Below, in pieces: positions 4,553 to 5,307 of a stretch of 5,307 nucleotides of DNA. Every line of letters starts with the position of its first letter. Within the stretch, counting starts at the first letter, position 1. The translations under genes were made by a program, and so were the position numbers. The DNA comes from Anaerolineaceae bacterium (lineage in GTDB: Bacteria > Chloroflexota > Anaerolineae > Anaerolineales > Anaerolineaceae): NCBI GenBank assembly GCA_003158355.1, contig PMIV01000194.1, forward strand, positions 1,804 through 7,110. The letters run 5' to 3'. The notes under the pieces are model-generated. The model was not told the origin of the DNA. It saw nothing but the letters and a program-made list of their open reading frames with translations, and ran no database searches.

Positions 4553-5307
4553 ATGAGCTTACATTCAGAAATTCTCGAACAACCCCAATGCCTGGCAAAT
4601 CTATTAAAAAATCATCGGCAGGATGTTCAACTAATTGCCGATGTGATCAAAAAACGCGATCCCAATTATGTAATGTTGGCCGCACGCGGTACTTCTGATA
4701 ATGCCGGTCGGTACGCGAACTATTTATTGGGGAACAAGAATCGACTACCTCTTGCTCTGGCAGCCCCCTCTCTGTACACCTATTACCACACCCCGCCGGT
4801 ATTGCATAATGCCCTGGTGATCGGAATATCGCAATCCGGGCAGTCACCGGATATTGTGAGTGTGTTGGAGGAAGGGCAGCGCCAGGGTTGTTTGACCGTG
4901 GCGATCACCAATATCACCGACTCGCCGATCGCCGAAGCGGCAGACCATGTGATCGATATCAGCACCGGGCCGGAGTTCGCCACAGCCGCCACCAAAACTT
5001 ATTCTGCTTCTTTGATGGCGCTGGCAATGCTTTCGACCGCGCTGAGCAATGACAACCAGGCCTGGTCCGAACTAGAACGCGTGGCAGATTGGGTCGATGA
5101 AGTTTGCCGCCTGGATGATTCCATTGCACAGGTTGCCCAGCGGTATCGCTACATGCATCAATGCGTTGTGCTCGGGCGCGGTTACAACTATTCCACGGCT
5201 TTTGAATGGGCGCTCAAACTTAAAGAACTTACCTACACCGAAGCTGAGCCCTATTCTTCGGCTGATTTCATGCACGGACCTATTGCCATGGTTCAGGGGG
5301 GATTCCC
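4553..5307 (+). CDS. Double SIS-domain sugar-phosphate isomerase/deaminase (GlmS-isomerase-like, AgaS/NagB-II type), 3' end outside window
   Basis: The frame opens at ATG 4553 behind AGAGG (4543-4547) and runs off the right edge after 251 codons. The first SIS domain (about 35-165) has LAARGTSDNAGRYANYLLG (42-60), the phosphosugar-binding ISQSGQSPD (92-100), ITNITDSPIAEAADHVI (118-134) and EFATAATKTY (141-150). The second begins near 200 (VVLGRGYNYSTAFEWALKLKE). Lys222, Glu225 and His241 in KLKE...HGP line up, with identical spacing, with Lys485, Glu488 and His504 of the E. coli GlmS isomerase domain; GlmS His493 is replaced by Glu230. The protein starts directly with the SIS region and lacks the roughly 240-residue glutaminase domain of GlmS, so it should not make glucosamine-6-phosphate from glutamine. 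It more likely isomerises or deaminates an amino-sugar phosphate in sugar catabolism, as AgaS and NagB-II proteins do. Which sugar is not shown by the sequence, and the neighbour that would tell (for example nagA or a transporter) is not in the window. Confidence 0.9.
   Translation, partial: MSLHSEILEQPQCLANLLKNHRQDVQLIADVIKKRDPNYVMLAARGTSDNAGRYANYLLGNKNRLPLALAAPSLYTYYHTPPVLHNALVIGISQSGQSPDIVSVLEEGQRQGCLTVAITNITDSPIAEAADHVIDISTGPEFATAATKTYSASLMALAMLSTALSNDNQAWSELERVADWVDEVCRLDDSIAQVAQRYRYMHQCVVLGRGYNYSTAFEWALKLKELTYTEAEPYSSADFMHGPIAMVQGGF

Noticed and set aside
4504..4698. A 64-codon + strand frame starting with TTG
   Set aside because: It overlaps the start of the SIS-domain gene in another frame, and the SIS frame carries clear family motifs from its first 50 residues.
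1..5307. Search for a defence system, mobile element, CRISPR array, tRNA or att site
   Set aside because: No transposase, integrase, nuclease, repeat-spacer pattern, cloverleaf or long terminal repeat was found; the recognisable genes are metabolic, regulatory and envelope-related.

Overview
The window reads as chromosomal DNA of an anaerobic or facultative bacterium. Every gene I can support is on the + strand. The best taxonomic guess, from overall feel only (class III ribonucleotide reductase, a Ser/Thr/Gln-rich lipoprotein with a WD40/PD40-like propeller, mixed base composition), is an Anaerolineae-like member of the Chloroflexota. No marker gene is present, so this is weak inference.

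Layout. (1) Positions 1-1315 hold the 3' part of nrdD (anaerobic ribonucleoside-triphosphate reductase, with zinc-binding cysteines and the glycyl-radical glycine) and a complete nrdG (its radical-SAM activase). They are joined by a TGATG stop/start overlap. Together they make the anaerobic dNTP-synthesis enzyme: NrdG uses SAM and a 4Fe-4S cluster to put the radical on NrdD. (2) Positions 1316-1608 are non-coding, with a long GC-rich stem-loop and then an AT-rich promoter-like stretch carrying a 9-bp direct repeat. (3) Positions 1609-2058 encode a MarR-family regulator, followed by a short hairpin with a T-rich tail and a 142-bp spacer unusually rich in small dyads. (4) Positions 2201-2470 encode an 89-residue protein with three membrane segments and no recognised function. 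(5) Positions 2579-3412 encode an IphP/MptpB-type protein tyrosine (possibly lipid) phosphatase with an intact HCxxGxxR loop. Upstream lies a near-consensus promoter whose -10 overlaps a dyad; downstream lies a terminator hairpin. (6) Positions 3574-4485 encode a lipoprotein with PD40/WD40-like beta-propeller repeats. (7) From 4553 to beyond the right edge is a double-SIS-domain sugar-phosphate isomerase/deaminase that lacks the glutaminase domain of GlmS.

Apart from nrdDG, the genes look like separate or loosely linked units with their own leaders. I see no evidence of a single new system: no mobile element, CRISPR array, tRNA or rRNA. The items most worth a second look are the regulatory DNA around marR and the phosphatase, and the unassigned small membrane protein between them.
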